This document shows positions 16,119 through 23,876 of a stretch of DNA of 30,542 nucleotides, in pieces. The notes below the pieces were generated by a model. It was not told the DNA's origin, ran no database searches, and worked only from the letters and a program-made list of their open reading frames with translations. The position numbers and the translations under genes were made by a program. The stretch comes from Chitinophagaceae bacterium UBA3961 (GTDB lineage Bacteria > Bacteroidota > Bacteroidia > Chitinophagales > Chitinophagaceae): assembly GCA_002385265.1 (NCBI GenBank), contig DGDD01000052.1, positions 1 to 30,542 of the forward strand, read 5' to 3'. How positions within the stretch are numbered: position 1 is the stretch's first letter; each line of letters starts with the position of its first letter.

Positions 16119-17840
16119 ATGCCACAGAACAACAGCTCTCCCGCCATCAACAACCGTGCTACCTCTAAAAACAGTTACGATGCCATTGTGATTGGCTCAG
16201 GTATTAGCGGCGGTTGGGCTGCCAAAGAACTCTGTGAGGCAGGAATAAAAACGCTGGTACTGGAACGTGGTAGAATGGTGGAACACTTGAACGACTATCC
16301 CACTGCCATGAGAAATCCTTGGGATTTCAAGCATCATCTAAAAATGACGCATGATATTACGAGTCAAAACCCCGTTGTTTCTAGGTGCTATGCATTCGAT
16401 GAAGCCACTCAACATTTCTTCGTAAAAGACAAAGAACATCCTTACGTTCAAGAAAAGCCTTTTGACTGGATCAGGGGCTATCAAGTAGGAGGCAAGAGCT
16501 TGCTTTGGTACCGCCAAACACAGCGCTGGAGTCACTACGATTTTGAAGGCCCTGCACGTGATGGCTACGCCGTTGATTGGCCAATCCGCTACAATGATCT
16601 TGCTCCTTGGTATTCGCATGTGGAACGTTTTGTTGGAATCAGTGGAAACAAAGATGGATTGGAAACCTTGCCCGATGGAGAATTCATTCGCCCTTTTGAA
16701 ATGACTTGTGTTGAAAAAGACATCGCAGGTAAAATAATGGCGGCTTATGCTGATCGACATGTAGTACAGGGAAGATGCGCACATCTAACCGATCCTCAAC
16801 CCATTCATTTGCAACAAGGGAGAGGCCAATGTCAAGCTAGAAACATGTGCGAGCGAGGTTGCCCATTTGGTGGATACTTTAGTTCCAATTCAGCAACGCT
16901 TCCATGGGCAATGAAAACAGGAAACCTTACCATTCGTCCACATTCGGTGGTGCATTCTATTTTATACGATGAGCATTTAGGAAAGGCGAAAGGGGTTCGA
17001 ATTATTGATGCGGAAACCATGCAGGAACAAGAGTTTTACGCAAAAGTGATATTTGTGAATGCGGCTTGCTTGAATTCAAATTTGATCTTGTTGAATTCTA
17101 TCTCACATCGTTTTCCTAATGGTTTGGGTAACGATAATGGACTCCTTGGAAAATTTATTGCCTTTCACAATTATCGAGGTACGGTAACGGCTTCTTACGA
17201 CGGACCAATGGATCGATATCATTATGGTAGAAGACCTACGCAACCCATGATGCCCAATTTTAGAAATGTGAAGAAACAAGAAATGGATTTTCAAAGAGGT
17301 TATATGAGCTTTTATGAGGCCAATAGGCAAAAAGGATCAGGCGAAGGAATTGGTGAGTCATTTAAAGAATCAATTACCGAACCCGGTCCATGGAATGTGA
17401 CCATGTCGATGCAAGGCGAAACCATTCCGAAAGAAAGCAATCATGTACGATTGAGTACCGATCAAAAAGACAGATGGGGTATACCGCAGCTTGTTACTTC
17501 TGTTGGATACGATGATAATGATGAACGACTGCTGAAAGATTTTCTTAATTCCGCTTCAGAAATGTTAGATGCTGCAGGTTGTACAAATATTCAACAAATA
17601 GATACCAAACAAGCACCCGGATTGGATATTCATGAAATGGGTGGGATCAGAATGGGCAATAATCCAAAAACTTCCTTACTTAATAAATGGAACGCCTTGC
17701 ATCATTGCAAAAATGTATTTGTAACAGATGGCGCTTCCATGGTTTCTACCAGTACACAGAATCCGTCTCTCACCTTCATGGCATTAACAGCGCGAGCTGT
17801 TAACCACGCCGTAAGCGAATTGAAGAAAGGTAATTTGTAA
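16119..17840 (+). CDS. GMC-family FAD-dependent sugar dehydrogenase, candidate glycoside 3-dehydrogenase
   Basis: 573 aa flavoprotein. The Rossmann FAD motif is near the N-terminus (YDAIVIGSGISGGWAAKEL). The catalytic His is H505 in LDIHEMGG, with the partner Asn in TSTQNPSLTF. C238, C244 and C248 (QCQARNMCERGCPFGG) have the C-x5-C-x3-C spacing of the [3Fe-4S] site in Burkholderia FAD-glucose dehydrogenase, so electrons probably leave through a cluster to a cytochrome rather than to oxygen. The gluconate/glucose dehydrogenase-like group includes glucoside 3-dehydrogenases. ATG 16119 gives the usual short N-terminus; an in-frame ATG at 16023 would add a hydrophobic stretch resembling a signal peptide. 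No small Tat subunit is adjacent. The stop abuts the convergent haem-binding gene. Confidence 0.88.
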   Translation: MPQNNSSPAINNRATSKNSYDAIVIGSGISGGWAAKELCEAGIKTLVLERGRMVEHLNDYPTAMRNPWDFKHHLKMTHDITSQNPVVSRCYAFDEATQHFFVKDKEHPYVQEKPFDWIRGYQVGGKSLLWYRQTQRWSHYDFEGPARDGYAVDWPIRYNDLAPWYSHVERFVGISGNKDGLETLPDGEFIRPFEMTCVEKDIAGKIMAAYADRHVVQGRCAHLTDPQPIHLQQGRGQCQARNMCERGCPFGGYFSSNSATLPWAMKTGNLTIRPHSVVHSILYDEHLGKAKGVRIIDAETMQEQEFYAKVIFVNAACLNSNLILLNSISHRFPNGLGNDNGLLGKFIAFHNYRGTVTASYDGPMDRYHYGRRPTQPMMPNFRNVKKQEMDFQRGYMSFYEANRQKGSGEGIGESFKESITEPGPWNVTMSMQGETIPKESNHVRLSTDQKDRWGIPQLVTSVGYDDNDERLLKDFLNSASEMLDAAGCTNIQQIDTKQAPGLDIHEMGGIRMGNNPKTSLLNKWNALHHCKNVFVTDGASMVSTSTQNPSLTFMALTARAVNHAVSELKKGNL

Positions 17841-18293
17841 TTAGGGGATTACGATTTCTGATTTCACCGATTTTGCCCAATTGATCAACACCTGCTTTTG
17901 GGCTTCTGAAAGTTTTGCGTTTTTGTGCAATCCAAAATAAGTATACGATGCAAGCGGCATTTCGCCCTCCTCAATTGTCTCAACTACTTCTTCCAACTTT
18001 TTTGATTGTCTTTTTGCCGGATAACTGAGAAATTCTGAAAAATTCAAATGCTCTTTTCCTTCATTTACGTGATGGTTGAGCCAAAAGCCTACCGGCTGAA
18101 TTTTTGTATACCAAGGGTATTCAGTGTTGTTCGAATGACAGTCGTAGCAGGCATCTTTTAGAATGACAGCCACTTCTTCAGGTACTTTATACTTCTTATC
18201 AATGGAAGCAGTTTCAGGTCCGTTTTGGTTTTTAGTCATGGGAATCAACTGTATGATTACTATCACGCCGATGATTATATAATACTTTTTCAT
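17841..18293 (-). CDS. Haem-binding domain protein (c-type cytochrome-like)
   Basis: 150 aa. The N-terminal hydrophobic segment (YYIIIGVIVIIQLIP) is a signal or membrane anchor, placing the rest in the periplasm. One haem c attachment motif, C49-Y-D-C52-H53, is followed by SNNTEYPWY and HHVNEGKEHLNFSEF, the pattern of the Bacteroidota haem-binding domain family. It probably transfers electrons. Convergent, with no bases between its stop and that of the GMC dehydrogenase, which makes it a candidate electron acceptor for that enzyme although the two are transcribed separately. A -7 element lies just upstream. Confidence 0.88.
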   Translation of the reverse strand: MKKYYIIIGVIVIIQLIPMTKNQNGPETASIDKKYKVPEEVAVILKDACYDCHSNNTEYPWYTKIQPVGFWLNHHVNEGKEHLNFSEFLSYPAKRQSKKLEEVVETIEEGEMPLASYTYFGLHKNAKLSEAQKQVLINWAKSVKSEIVIP

Positions 18294-18315
18294 GCAACTT
18301 TTGGGTTTGGTTGCT

Positions 18316-18323
18316 CAAAATTA
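18316..18323 (-). promoter_or_regulatory. Bacteroidota -7 element (TAATTTTG) for the haem-binding gene
   Basis: Read leftward, TAATTTTG is an exact TAnnTTTG match, 22 bp before the ATG at 18293, giving a leader of roughly 15-17 nt. No good -33 TTG was found. It implies the gene is transcribed independently of the LLM gene upstream. Confidence 0.6.
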
Positions 18324-18441
18324 CTGCTTCGCTTGAATCGAAAAACTGATTTTAAACAGGCGACTTCAATTCTTGAATCAGCAATTGGAAGATCCGCTTA
18401 CTTTAAAACGAATTTTGTACTAGATGATACGAACAACATAG

Positions 18442-18485
18442 AACCTGAAACCTAAAACCCAAATTCAAAACCTAAAGCCTAACGC
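18442..18485. repeat. Degenerate CCTAAA/GCCTAA tract at the 3' end of the LLM gene
   Basis: A run of imperfect units (CCTGAAA, CCTAAAACCC, CCTAAAGCCTAA) covers the stop codon and the 37 bp after it. On the mRNA strand it is a G/U-rich TTTAGG-type repeat. Its core CCTAAAGCCTAA (18471-18482) occurs again at 20546-20557 after the DUF1080 gene. Confidence 0.6.
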
Positions 18486-19522
18486 CCAAGCTCCACTCCG
18501 CTCACCGCCTTCTTCACAACCGGTGCCACTTTCGTTCCAAACAGTTCAATCGACTTCATCACTTTCTCATGTGGAACAAATCCAACGCTGGCTTGTGCCA
18601 TAAAGCGCGTGTTGCCGAACAGTTCGTGCTCCAATAAAATTTTATCAATAATTTGTTGAGGACTACCCACCATCAAAGCTCCATTCGGTTGGCGTAAATA
18701 ATCATATTGCTCTCTGCTCAATGGCTGCCAACCTCTTTCTTTTCCTACTCTATACATCATTTGTGCATAGTGCGGATAGAAATCATTCGCAGCTTTTTGC
18801 GATTCTTCGCCAATAAAAACGTGGTTGTTTACGCCTAATTTAAGAGCAGCAGGGTCATGTCCCACTTGTTTCCAAGCTTCTTTGTATAAATTAATGAAAC
18901 GTACAAATTGCTCAGGCATGCCTCCAATAATAGCCAACATTAAAGGCAATTTCAATTGTGCCGCTCGAATGGCAGAAGCAGGCGTACCTCCGGCTGCTAA
19001 CCAAATCGGCAATTCGGTTTGTGCTGCTCTAGGATAAACTCCTAAGTTGTTGATAGAAGGTCGTAGCCTTCCCTTCCAACTAACTTTTTCGCTTTTATTG
19101 ATCTTTAGTAACAAGTCTATTTTTTCAACGAACAAGTCCTCATAATCATTCAGGTCATACCCAAATAGTGGAAAAGACTCAATAAAAGAACCTCTTCCAA
19201 CCATCATTTCTGCTCTTCCTTCTGATAGATGATCCACAGTCGCAAACTGTTGGTAAACGCGAACCGGGTCTTCTGAACTTAATACCGTTACGGCGCTGGT
19301 AAGTTTGATGTTTTTTGTGATCATGGCAGCCGCAGCAAGTATGGTAGTAGGTGAAGAAACAGCATAGTCGGCCCTGTGATGTTCTCCAATTCCAAAAACA
19401 TCGAGCCCCAACTCATCGGCGAGTTTAACTTCTTCCATCAAGTTTTTGATACGTGCTTGTGTTTTTGCAGAAGAGGAGCTATCGGGTTCCACATCTGCAA
19501 AGCTCATGATACCTAATTCCAT
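18479..19522 (-). CDS. LLM class flavin-dependent oxidoreductase
   Basis: 347 aa luciferase-like monooxygenase-fold protein, cytoplasmic, using FMN supplied by a reductase. Recognised from MELGIMSFADVEPDS, DVFGIGEHHRADYAVSSP, VTVLSSEDPVRVYQQFATVD, RAEMMVGRGSF and LPIWLAAGGTPASAIRAA. Length matches the family. The substrate is unknown and I see no link to the neighbouring sugar genes. The TAG stop lies inside a repeated CCTAAAGCCTAA tract. The ATG at 19522 is well placed for the conserved first strand. Confidence 0.92.
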   Translation of the reverse strand: MELGIMSFADVEPDSSSSAKTQARIKNLMEEVKLADELGLDVFGIGEHHRADYAVSSPTTILAAAAMITKNIKLTSAVTVLSSEDPVRVYQQFATVDHLSEGRAEMMVGRGSFIESFPLFGYDLNDYEDLFVEKIDLLLKINKSEKVSWKGRLRPSINNLGVYPRAAQTELPIWLAAGGTPASAIRAAQLKLPLMLAIIGGMPEQFVRFINLYKEAWKQVGHDPAALKLGVNNHVFIGEESQKAANDFYPHYAQMMYRVGKERGWQPLSREQYDYLRQPNGALMVGSPQQIIDKILLEHELFGNTRFMAQASVGFVPHEKVMKSIELFGTKVAPVVKKAVSGVELGR

Positions 19523-19562
19523 AAAAGTAAATTGTACTGCAAGTTAGTTCCTGAAACGCATT

Positions 19563-19587
19563 AAAAAATCCGGCGCAAGGCCGGATT
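19563..19587 (-). terminator. Intrinsic terminator after the Dabb-domain gene
   Basis: AATCCGGC (19567-19574) and GCCGGATT (19580-19587) form an 8-bp perfect stem with a 5-nt loop. On the leftward strand the stem is followed by TTTTTT, so it terminates the leftward gene that ends at 19615 and separates it from the LLM gene. Confidence 0.85.
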
Positions 19588-19614
19588 CAGTATAGTAGCT
19601 TACAATGAAGTAAG

Positions 19615-20028
19615 TTATGAAAGCACGTTCATATCGTATACCACTACTTTCGCCCACAAGTGGCTGTAGTTTTCTACGAATTTCAAATGAATTGGGTCTT
19701 TCTGGTACGCAGCTTGCGCCTCTAAACTTTCAAAGTACATCAATTCACTCACATCATAGCTATTGTCTACAACTTCTCTTTTTTCAGTAGAGGCTGGAAT
19801 GCCCACTTGAAGTTTGCTTACATGTTTAACAGCTGCCAGTGTGCGCAATCCTTCTAATAATTTGGCTCTATCGGCTTCGTTTCCGGCATTCTTTAGCCAG
19901 AAAAATACATGGTGAACAATCATGGTTTTGTCTGCTTTAGGTTTTTGTTTGTCTTGTCCGAAAATTTTACCAGCAATACCTAAGAAAAATGCGCTTGCAA
20001 GAAATTTTCTTCGATTAGATTTTAGCAT
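19615..20028 (-). CDS. Tat-exported Dabb (stress-responsive alpha/beta-barrel) domain protein
   Basis: 137 aa. The start is placed at ATG 20028, giving MLKSNRRKFLASAFFLGIAG, a twin-arginine signal peptide ending near GKIFGQ. The mature part is one Dabb domain: MIVHHVFFWLKN, LRTLAAVKHVSKLQVGIP, VSELMYFESLEAQAAYQKDP and HLKFVENYSHLW. Dabb proteins are small cofactor-free dimers; several are enzymes, but most are of unknown role. Export by the Tat route is unusual for a cofactor-free protein and suggests it folds or assembles before export. It lies among other exported sugar-oxidation proteins, so a role on keto-sugars is possible but not shown. Confidence 0.88.
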   Translation of the reverse strand: MLKSNRRKFLASAFFLGIAGKIFGQDKQKPKADKTMIVHHVFFWLKNAGNEADRAKLLEGLRTLAAVKHVSKLQVGIPASTEKREVVDNSYDVSELMYFESLEAQAAYQKDPIHLKFVENYSHLWAKVVVYDMNVLS

Positions 20029-20070
20029 ACGATTTTTTGTCTGCTGGGAAGGTACTAAAAATTGAGAAAC

Positions 20071-20099
20071 TTGTCGCAAAACAACCCCGAATTGTCGCA
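20071..20099. promoter_or_regulatory. Direct repeat TTGTCGCA x2, 21 bp apart, in the Dabb/DUF1801 divergent region
   Basis: TTGTCGCA at 20071-20078 and again at 20092-20099, 21 bp start to start, close to two helical turns. It lies upstream of the leftward Dabb gene and the rightward DUF1801 gene. This could be a regulator-binding site, but with only two 8-bp copies chance is not excluded. Confidence 0.3.
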
Positions 20100-20129
20100 T
20101 CGCCCCATTCTTTATTTACTCTAATTTTC

Positions 20130-20137
20130 TAAATTTG
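20130..20137 (+). promoter_or_regulatory. Bacteroidota -7 element (TAAATTTG) for the DUF1801 gene
   Basis: TAAATTTG is an exact TAnnTTTG match, 17 bp before the ATG at 20155, predicting a very short leader. No -33 TTG at the expected distance. Confidence 0.5.
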
Positions 20138-20154
20138 AAAAAACCATATGTAAT

Positions 20155-20520
20155 ATGAAGAGTGTATTTGCAACAGTTGATGAATACATCGAATCATTCC
20201 CAAAAAAGATTCAGACGGAACTAAAGAAGCTTCGTAAAACCATCAAGGCAAATGCGCCTGAAGCGGAAGAAATGATCGCCTATGGTATGCCTGCTTATAA
20301 ATTAAACAAAAAACCACTTGTTTACTTTGCAGGCTATGAACATCATATTGGGTTCTATGCAACTCCCACAGGACATAAAAAATTTGAAAAACGATTGGCC
20401 GGTTATAAGCAAGGTAAAGGCTCAGTGCAATTTCCTCTAACAGAACCCTTGCCATTGGATTTAGTGGCCGATATCGTTCAGTTCAGGGTTCAAGAAAACA
20501 ACAGTATCAAAAAGAAATAG
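20155..20520 (+). CDS. DUF1801 domain protein (YdhG-like)
   Basis: 121 aa soluble protein. It matches DUF1801 through VDEYIESFPKKIQTELKKLR, EAEEMIAYGMPAYKLNKKPL and YFAGYEHHIGFYATP, then FPLTEPLPLDLV. The fold is shared with the YdhG/frataxin-like group. Function is unknown, with no catalytic residues to point to. No signal peptide, so cytoplasmic, unlike most of its neighbours, and probably unrelated to them. The end is rich in lysine. Confidence 0.9.
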   Translation: MKSVFATVDEYIESFPKKIQTELKKLRKTIKANAPEAEEMIAYGMPAYKLNKKPLVYFAGYEHHIGFYATPTGHKKFEKRLAGYKQGKGSVQFPLTEPLPLDLVADIVQFRVQENNSIKKK

Positions 20521-20543
20521 CTCCAAAAAAAAGTAACAGCAAA

Positions 20544-20585
20544 TGCCTAAAGCCTAAGGCCTACTCCCCAACACATCACACCCAC
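20544..20585. repeat. GCCTAA tract at the 3' end of the DUF1080 gene
   Basis: TGCCTAAAGCCTAAGGCCTA followed by a C-rich stretch, directly after the DUF1080 stop. It shares the 12-mer CCTAAAGCCTAA with the tract after the LLM gene. On the transcript strand it is G/U-rich. Confidence 0.55.
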
Positions 20586-21296
20586 TTACAATTTCCTAAT
20601 CTTCACATTTCTAAAAGAAGCCCCACCTTTCCATTCTTGCAAAGCGATGCGACCCTTCGTGTGTTTGCCGTATTCAGGCATTGTTTTGAAATTACTGGTA
20701 GCTAAACTATCAAGCCAGGCCGATGATTTAAAATCTTTTTCTACTGTGAGCACTCCATTCAAATAGAATTCTACTTTGCCATTTTGTTGCTTAATCTCAC
20801 TCTCATTCCATTCGCCTTTGGGCTTGTTGGCAGCCGGATTTTTCTGCGGTCCAAAACCAAACAAACAGCCACTTCTTTTTGCAGGATTCGGAAAATCGGG
20901 ATGGGCATTGTCGAGCAATTGGTATTCCGGTCCCGATCCCCAAGCCTTCATGATATCGGGCCTTTCAAGCACATTGATAAACACACCACTGTTGCCGCCT
21001 TCTGTAATTTGCCATTCAAACTTTAGATCAAAGTTTTCAAATTCTTTATCAGACACAAGATCACCGTGCTCCTCCAGCTTATGTCCATTCGGATTGCATA
21101 CGAGTGTACCATTCTTAACTTCCCAAACAGACGGAGCATTTCCCATATTGTACAAATGCCATCCATTGGTAGTTTTTCCATCGAATAGTAGCTCCCAGCC
21201 GTCTTTTTGTTCTTCGGCTGTTAGAATGTTTGGACCACTTGAATTGCATGAACAGACTAGGCTAAGGACTGCAATTAGAGAGAAAATTTTTTGCAT
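20586..21296 (-). CDS. DUF1080 lipoprotein, 3-keto-disaccharide hydrolase family
   Basis: 236 aa. The start is placed at ATG 21296, giving [20 protein letters not shown]; the V-C-S-C lipobox makes C17 the likely lipidated residue, so the protein is membrane-anchored in the envelope. The mature part is a jelly-roll DUF1080 domain: [73 protein letters not shown] and GRIALQEW. The family has been renamed 3-keto-disaccharide hydrolase, because members cleave glycosides oxidised at C3. This fits the GMC dehydrogenase 3 kb away. An in-frame ATG at 21395 would precede the lipoprotein signal by 33 residues and is rejected. Divergent from the propeller gene across 112 bp. Confidence 0.9.
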   Translation of the reverse strand: MQKIFSLIAVLSLVCSCNSSGPNILTAEEQKDGWELLFDGKTTNGWHLYNMGNAPSVWEVKNGTLVCNPNGHKLEEHGDLVSDKEFENFDLKFEWQITEGGNSGVFINVLERPDIMKAWGSGPEYQLLDNAHPDFPNPAKRSGCLFGFGPQKNPAANKPKGEWNESEIKQQNGKVEFYLNGVLTVEKDFKSSAWLDSLATSNFKTMPEYGKHTKGRIALQEWKGGASFRNVKIRKL

Positions 21297-21408
21297 CGTT
21301 ATATTTTGTGCTTTAAAGCTAAGTAATAATGTAGCATTTCGTTCATGTAATTCGGAACCCGTGGTTCGAAAAAAGTCAGTATATTCCATAACCAAATTGC
21401 CTGCTTAT

Positions 21409-22365
21409 ATGAAAAAGCTTCTTAAAGATAGTTTCAGTGCATCCTATTTTTGTGCATGCATTATGCTCCTCTTCCTTATTCTAACTATCAAAGCCAACGC
21501 TCAAAAACAAAAGACAGACACCATTAGCGTCGTGCAAATGATTGATATAGTGTCTTTGAAAATAGATACTATTTACTCCATCAATAAGCACATTGAAGCT
21601 CCTAATTGGCATAAGGACGGATACTTGATTGTGAATTCTTACGGCAAGCTTTACACCATTGATTTGAACACTAGACTTATGAAAGAACTTCCAACCGGTT
21701 TCGCCACGGAATGCAACAATGATCACGGCCTTTCGCCCGACCATCAATGGTTGGCTATTAGTCACAACAACAAAGCCGATACGGCTAAAAAACCCTATAA
21801 GTCTGCCATCTACATTCTTCCGGTGCAAGGTGGTACACCCAAGCCAATCACTTCATTAACACCATCGTATTGGCACGGCTGGAGTCGCGACGGCAAAACA
21901 CTAGCCTATTGTGCTGAACGTAATAACAATTATGATATCTATTCAATTGATATAAATGGAGGTCAGGAGCACAGGCTTACAACTGAAACAGGATTAGACG
22001 ACGGTCCCGATTATTCTTACGACGGTAAATACATTTATTTTAATTCGTATAGAACTAACCATATGCAAATTTGGAGAATGAATACAGATGGCTCTAACCC
22101 GGAACAAATGACCTTCGATGAAAACTCCAACTGGTTTGCTCATCCTTCTCCCGATAATAAATGGATCGTTTACATCGCATATACTTCTGATGAAAAACAA
22201 CAGCATCTATTTGGTAAGAATGTGAAGCTCAGGTTGATGGACGTGAACACGAAAAAAGTAAAAGATTTGACACCTGTTTTCTTTGGTGGACAAGGCACCA
22301 TCAATGTTCCTTCCTGGAGCCCCGATAGTAATAAAATAGCCTTTGTTAGCTATATCGTAAAATAA
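21409..22365 (+). CDS. Exported TolB-like beta-propeller protein
   Basis: 318 aa. The start is placed at ATG 21409, giving a signal peptide ([18 protein letters not shown]); the frame stays open far upstream, but that part is antisense to DUF1080 and not protein-like. The mature part is built of WD40-like/TolB propeller blades with [69 protein letters not shown] and [14 protein letters not shown]. No catalytic domain is fused. Periplasmic or surface-exposed, possibly binding a sugar or protein partner. The Gfo/Idh gene starts 23 bp after its stop, so they are probably co-transcribed. Confidence 0.88.
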   Translation: MKKLLKDSFSASYFCACIMLLFLILTIKANAQKQKTDTISVVQMIDIVSLKIDTIYSINKHIEAPNWHKDGYLIVNSYGKLYTIDLNTRLMKELPTGFATECNNDHGLSPDHQWLAISHNNKADTAKKPYKSAIYILPVQGGTPKPITSLTPSYWHGWSRDGKTLAYCAERNNNYDIYSIDINGGQEHRLTTETGLDDGPDYSYDGKYIYFNSYRTNHMQIWRMNTDGSNPEQMTFDENSNWFAHPSPDNKWIVYIAYTSDEKQQHLFGKNVKLRLMDVNTKKVKDLTPVFFGGQGTINVPSWSPDSNKIAFVSYIVK

Positions 22366-22388
22366 AAACACAACACAACCACTTGCAT

Positions 22389-23789
22389 ATGAAAAATGAC
22401 AATGCATCTTCGAGAAGAAGGTTTCTTCAAAAAATTGGTGCAGCGAGTATTGCCTCTGCCGCATCTCCTTTGGCCTCTTTTGCCGCAAAAGAAAAGGCAG
22501 AAGAGAGAATGATTCGATACGAAAAGAAAATTTCAACCGGTGATAAAATTCGATTGGGTGTAATTGGCTACGGTGTGCAAGGACATTTTGATTTGGGAAC
22601 AGCTTTAAAAGTTCCGGGCGTAGAATTGGCAGGTATTTGCGATCTCTATACAGGAAGAATTGAAAACGCCAAAGAAACCTATGGGGCCGATTTGTACACT
22701 ACTAGAAATTACAAAGATTTACTCGATAGACCCGATATCGATGCGGTTCTCATAGCCACGCACGATGTATGGCACGCCAAAATGGCTATCGATGCCATGG
22801 CAAAAGGAAAACATGTGTATCTGGAGAAACCCATGATCTATAAGATCAAAGAAGGCTACGATGTAATTGCAGCACAAAAGAAGTACGGCAAAGTATTGCA
22901 AGTAGGAAGCCAACGGGTGAGTAGCATTGGATTGGCAAAAGCAAAAGAACTATTGGCAGCAGGTGAAATTGGAAAGCTTAACATGGTAAATGCTGTTTAC
23001 GATCGTCAAAGTTCAATAGGCGCTTGGGAGTACACCATTCCCAAAGATGCCAGTGCAGAAACAACCGATTGGGAGCGCTTCATTGAGATCACTCAAAAAA
23101 TGGAGTACGATTCTAAGAAGTTCTTCTGGTGGCGTGCTTTCAAAGAGGTAGGAACCGGTGTGGCAGGTGATTTGTTCATTCATTTACTTAGTGGAACCCA
23201 TTTAATCACCAATTCAAAAGGCCCGGAAACAATTTACAGTACAGGTCAGTTCAGTCACTGGCTCGATGGCAGAAACATGCCCGATGTAATGTCGGGAGTG
23301 ATGCAATACGGCGCAAATGGCAATCACCCGGCCTTTCAATTGACCTTACAAGTAAATTTTATCAGTGGAACAGGTGGGCAGGAGATCATTCGTTTGGTCG
23401 GTTCTGAAGGTACCATGGATGTTCGTGGTAACGATATTACTGTGAAACACAGCATCATGCCCGAAGCTCCGGGTTTTGGCGGCTACGACTCTTTATTTAC
23501 GTTCTCGAAAAGCATGCAAGCCGAAATGCAAAAGGAATACAATGAAAAATGGACGACCGAGCAACGTAAAAAGAAAGTAAAAGAAGATGTGATTTTTAAA
23601 GCACCACCCGGCTATAGTGAACACCTCGATCACTTTACCAATTTCTTCGATGCTATTAGAACCGGAAAACCTGTGGTTGAAGATGCTACCTTCGGTTTCC
23701 GTGCCGCCGCTCCGGCTCTAGCTTGTAATGAAAGCTATTTTAATAAAAAGATCATTAAGTGGGATCCCGAAGCAATGAAACTGAGATAA
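22389..23789 (+). CDS. Tat-exported Gfo/Idh/MocA family oxidoreductase
   Basis: 466 aa. The start is placed at ATG 22389, giving the Tat motif SSRRRFLQKIGAAS and a hydrophobic stretch ending in PLASFAA. The Rossmann fold starts at IRLGVIGYGVQGHF, and the E146-K147-P148 motif (VYLEKPM) supplies the usual catalytic or cofactor-binding lysine. The C-terminal alpha/beta domain contains FFWWRAFKEVGTGVAGDLFIH. Members oxidise or reduce sugars with NAD(P); exported ones, like glucose-fructose oxidoreductase, keep a bound nucleotide and are exported folded, which suits the Tat signal. In a 3-keto-glycoside module it could reduce or oxidise the keto-sugar, but the substrate is not known. Ends at a strong terminator. 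Confidence 0.93.
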   Translation: MKNDNASSRRRFLQKIGAASIASAASPLASFAAKEKAEERMIRYEKKISTGDKIRLGVIGYGVQGHFDLGTALKVPGVELAGICDLYTGRIENAKETYGADLYTTRNYKDLLDRPDIDAVLIATHDVWHAKMAIDAMAKGKHVYLEKPMIYKIKEGYDVIAAQKKYGKVLQVGSQRVSSIGLAKAKELLAAGEIGKLNMVNAVYDRQSSIGAWEYTIPKDASAETTDWERFIEITQKMEYDSKKFFWWRAFKEVGTGVAGDLFIHLLSGTHLITNSKGPETIYSTGQFSHWLDGRNMPDVMSGVMQYGANGNHPAFQLTLQVNFISGTGGQEIIRLVGSEGTMDVRGNDITVKHSIMPEAPGFGGYDSLFTFSKSMQAEMQKEYNEKWTTEQRKKKVKEDVIFKAPPGYSEHLDHFTNFFDAIRTGKPVVEDATFGFRAAAPALACNESYFNKKIIKWDPEAMKLR

Positions 23790-23819
23790 TTAGTTTATTT
23801 GAAAATTTGTGAATTTGTA

Positions 23820-23845
23820 AAAAGGGGTGCCGAGGCACCCCTTTT
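23820..23845. terminator. Bidirectional intrinsic terminator between Gfo/Idh and serine hydrolase genes
   Basis: AAAAGGGGTGC and GCACCCCTTTT form an 11-bp perfect stem around a CGAG loop, with T-runs on both strands. It lies between two convergent genes and can stop both transcripts. Confidence 0.9.
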
Positions 23846-23876
23846 AAACTAATTAGCTAATCAACCAATCTTCAAA

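Noticed and set aside
18294..18455. Rightward open frame between the LLM and haem-binding genes
   Set aside because: It has no recognised domain, runs antisense to the haem-binding promoter and ends in the CCTAA repeat tract.
20029..20100. N-terminal extension of the Dabb protein
   Set aside because: The Tat motif begins right after the ATG at 20028; the extra 24 residues cover the intergenic direct repeat and are not family-like.
21297..21395. N-terminal extension of the DUF1080 protein
   Set aside because: It would place 33 residues before a clear lipoprotein signal with a lipobox cysteine.
20776..21408. Long upstream extension of the TolB-like propeller frame
   Set aside because: It is antisense to the DUF1080 coding region, is rich in Ser/Cys/Phe without domain character, and the signal peptide starts at ATG 21409.
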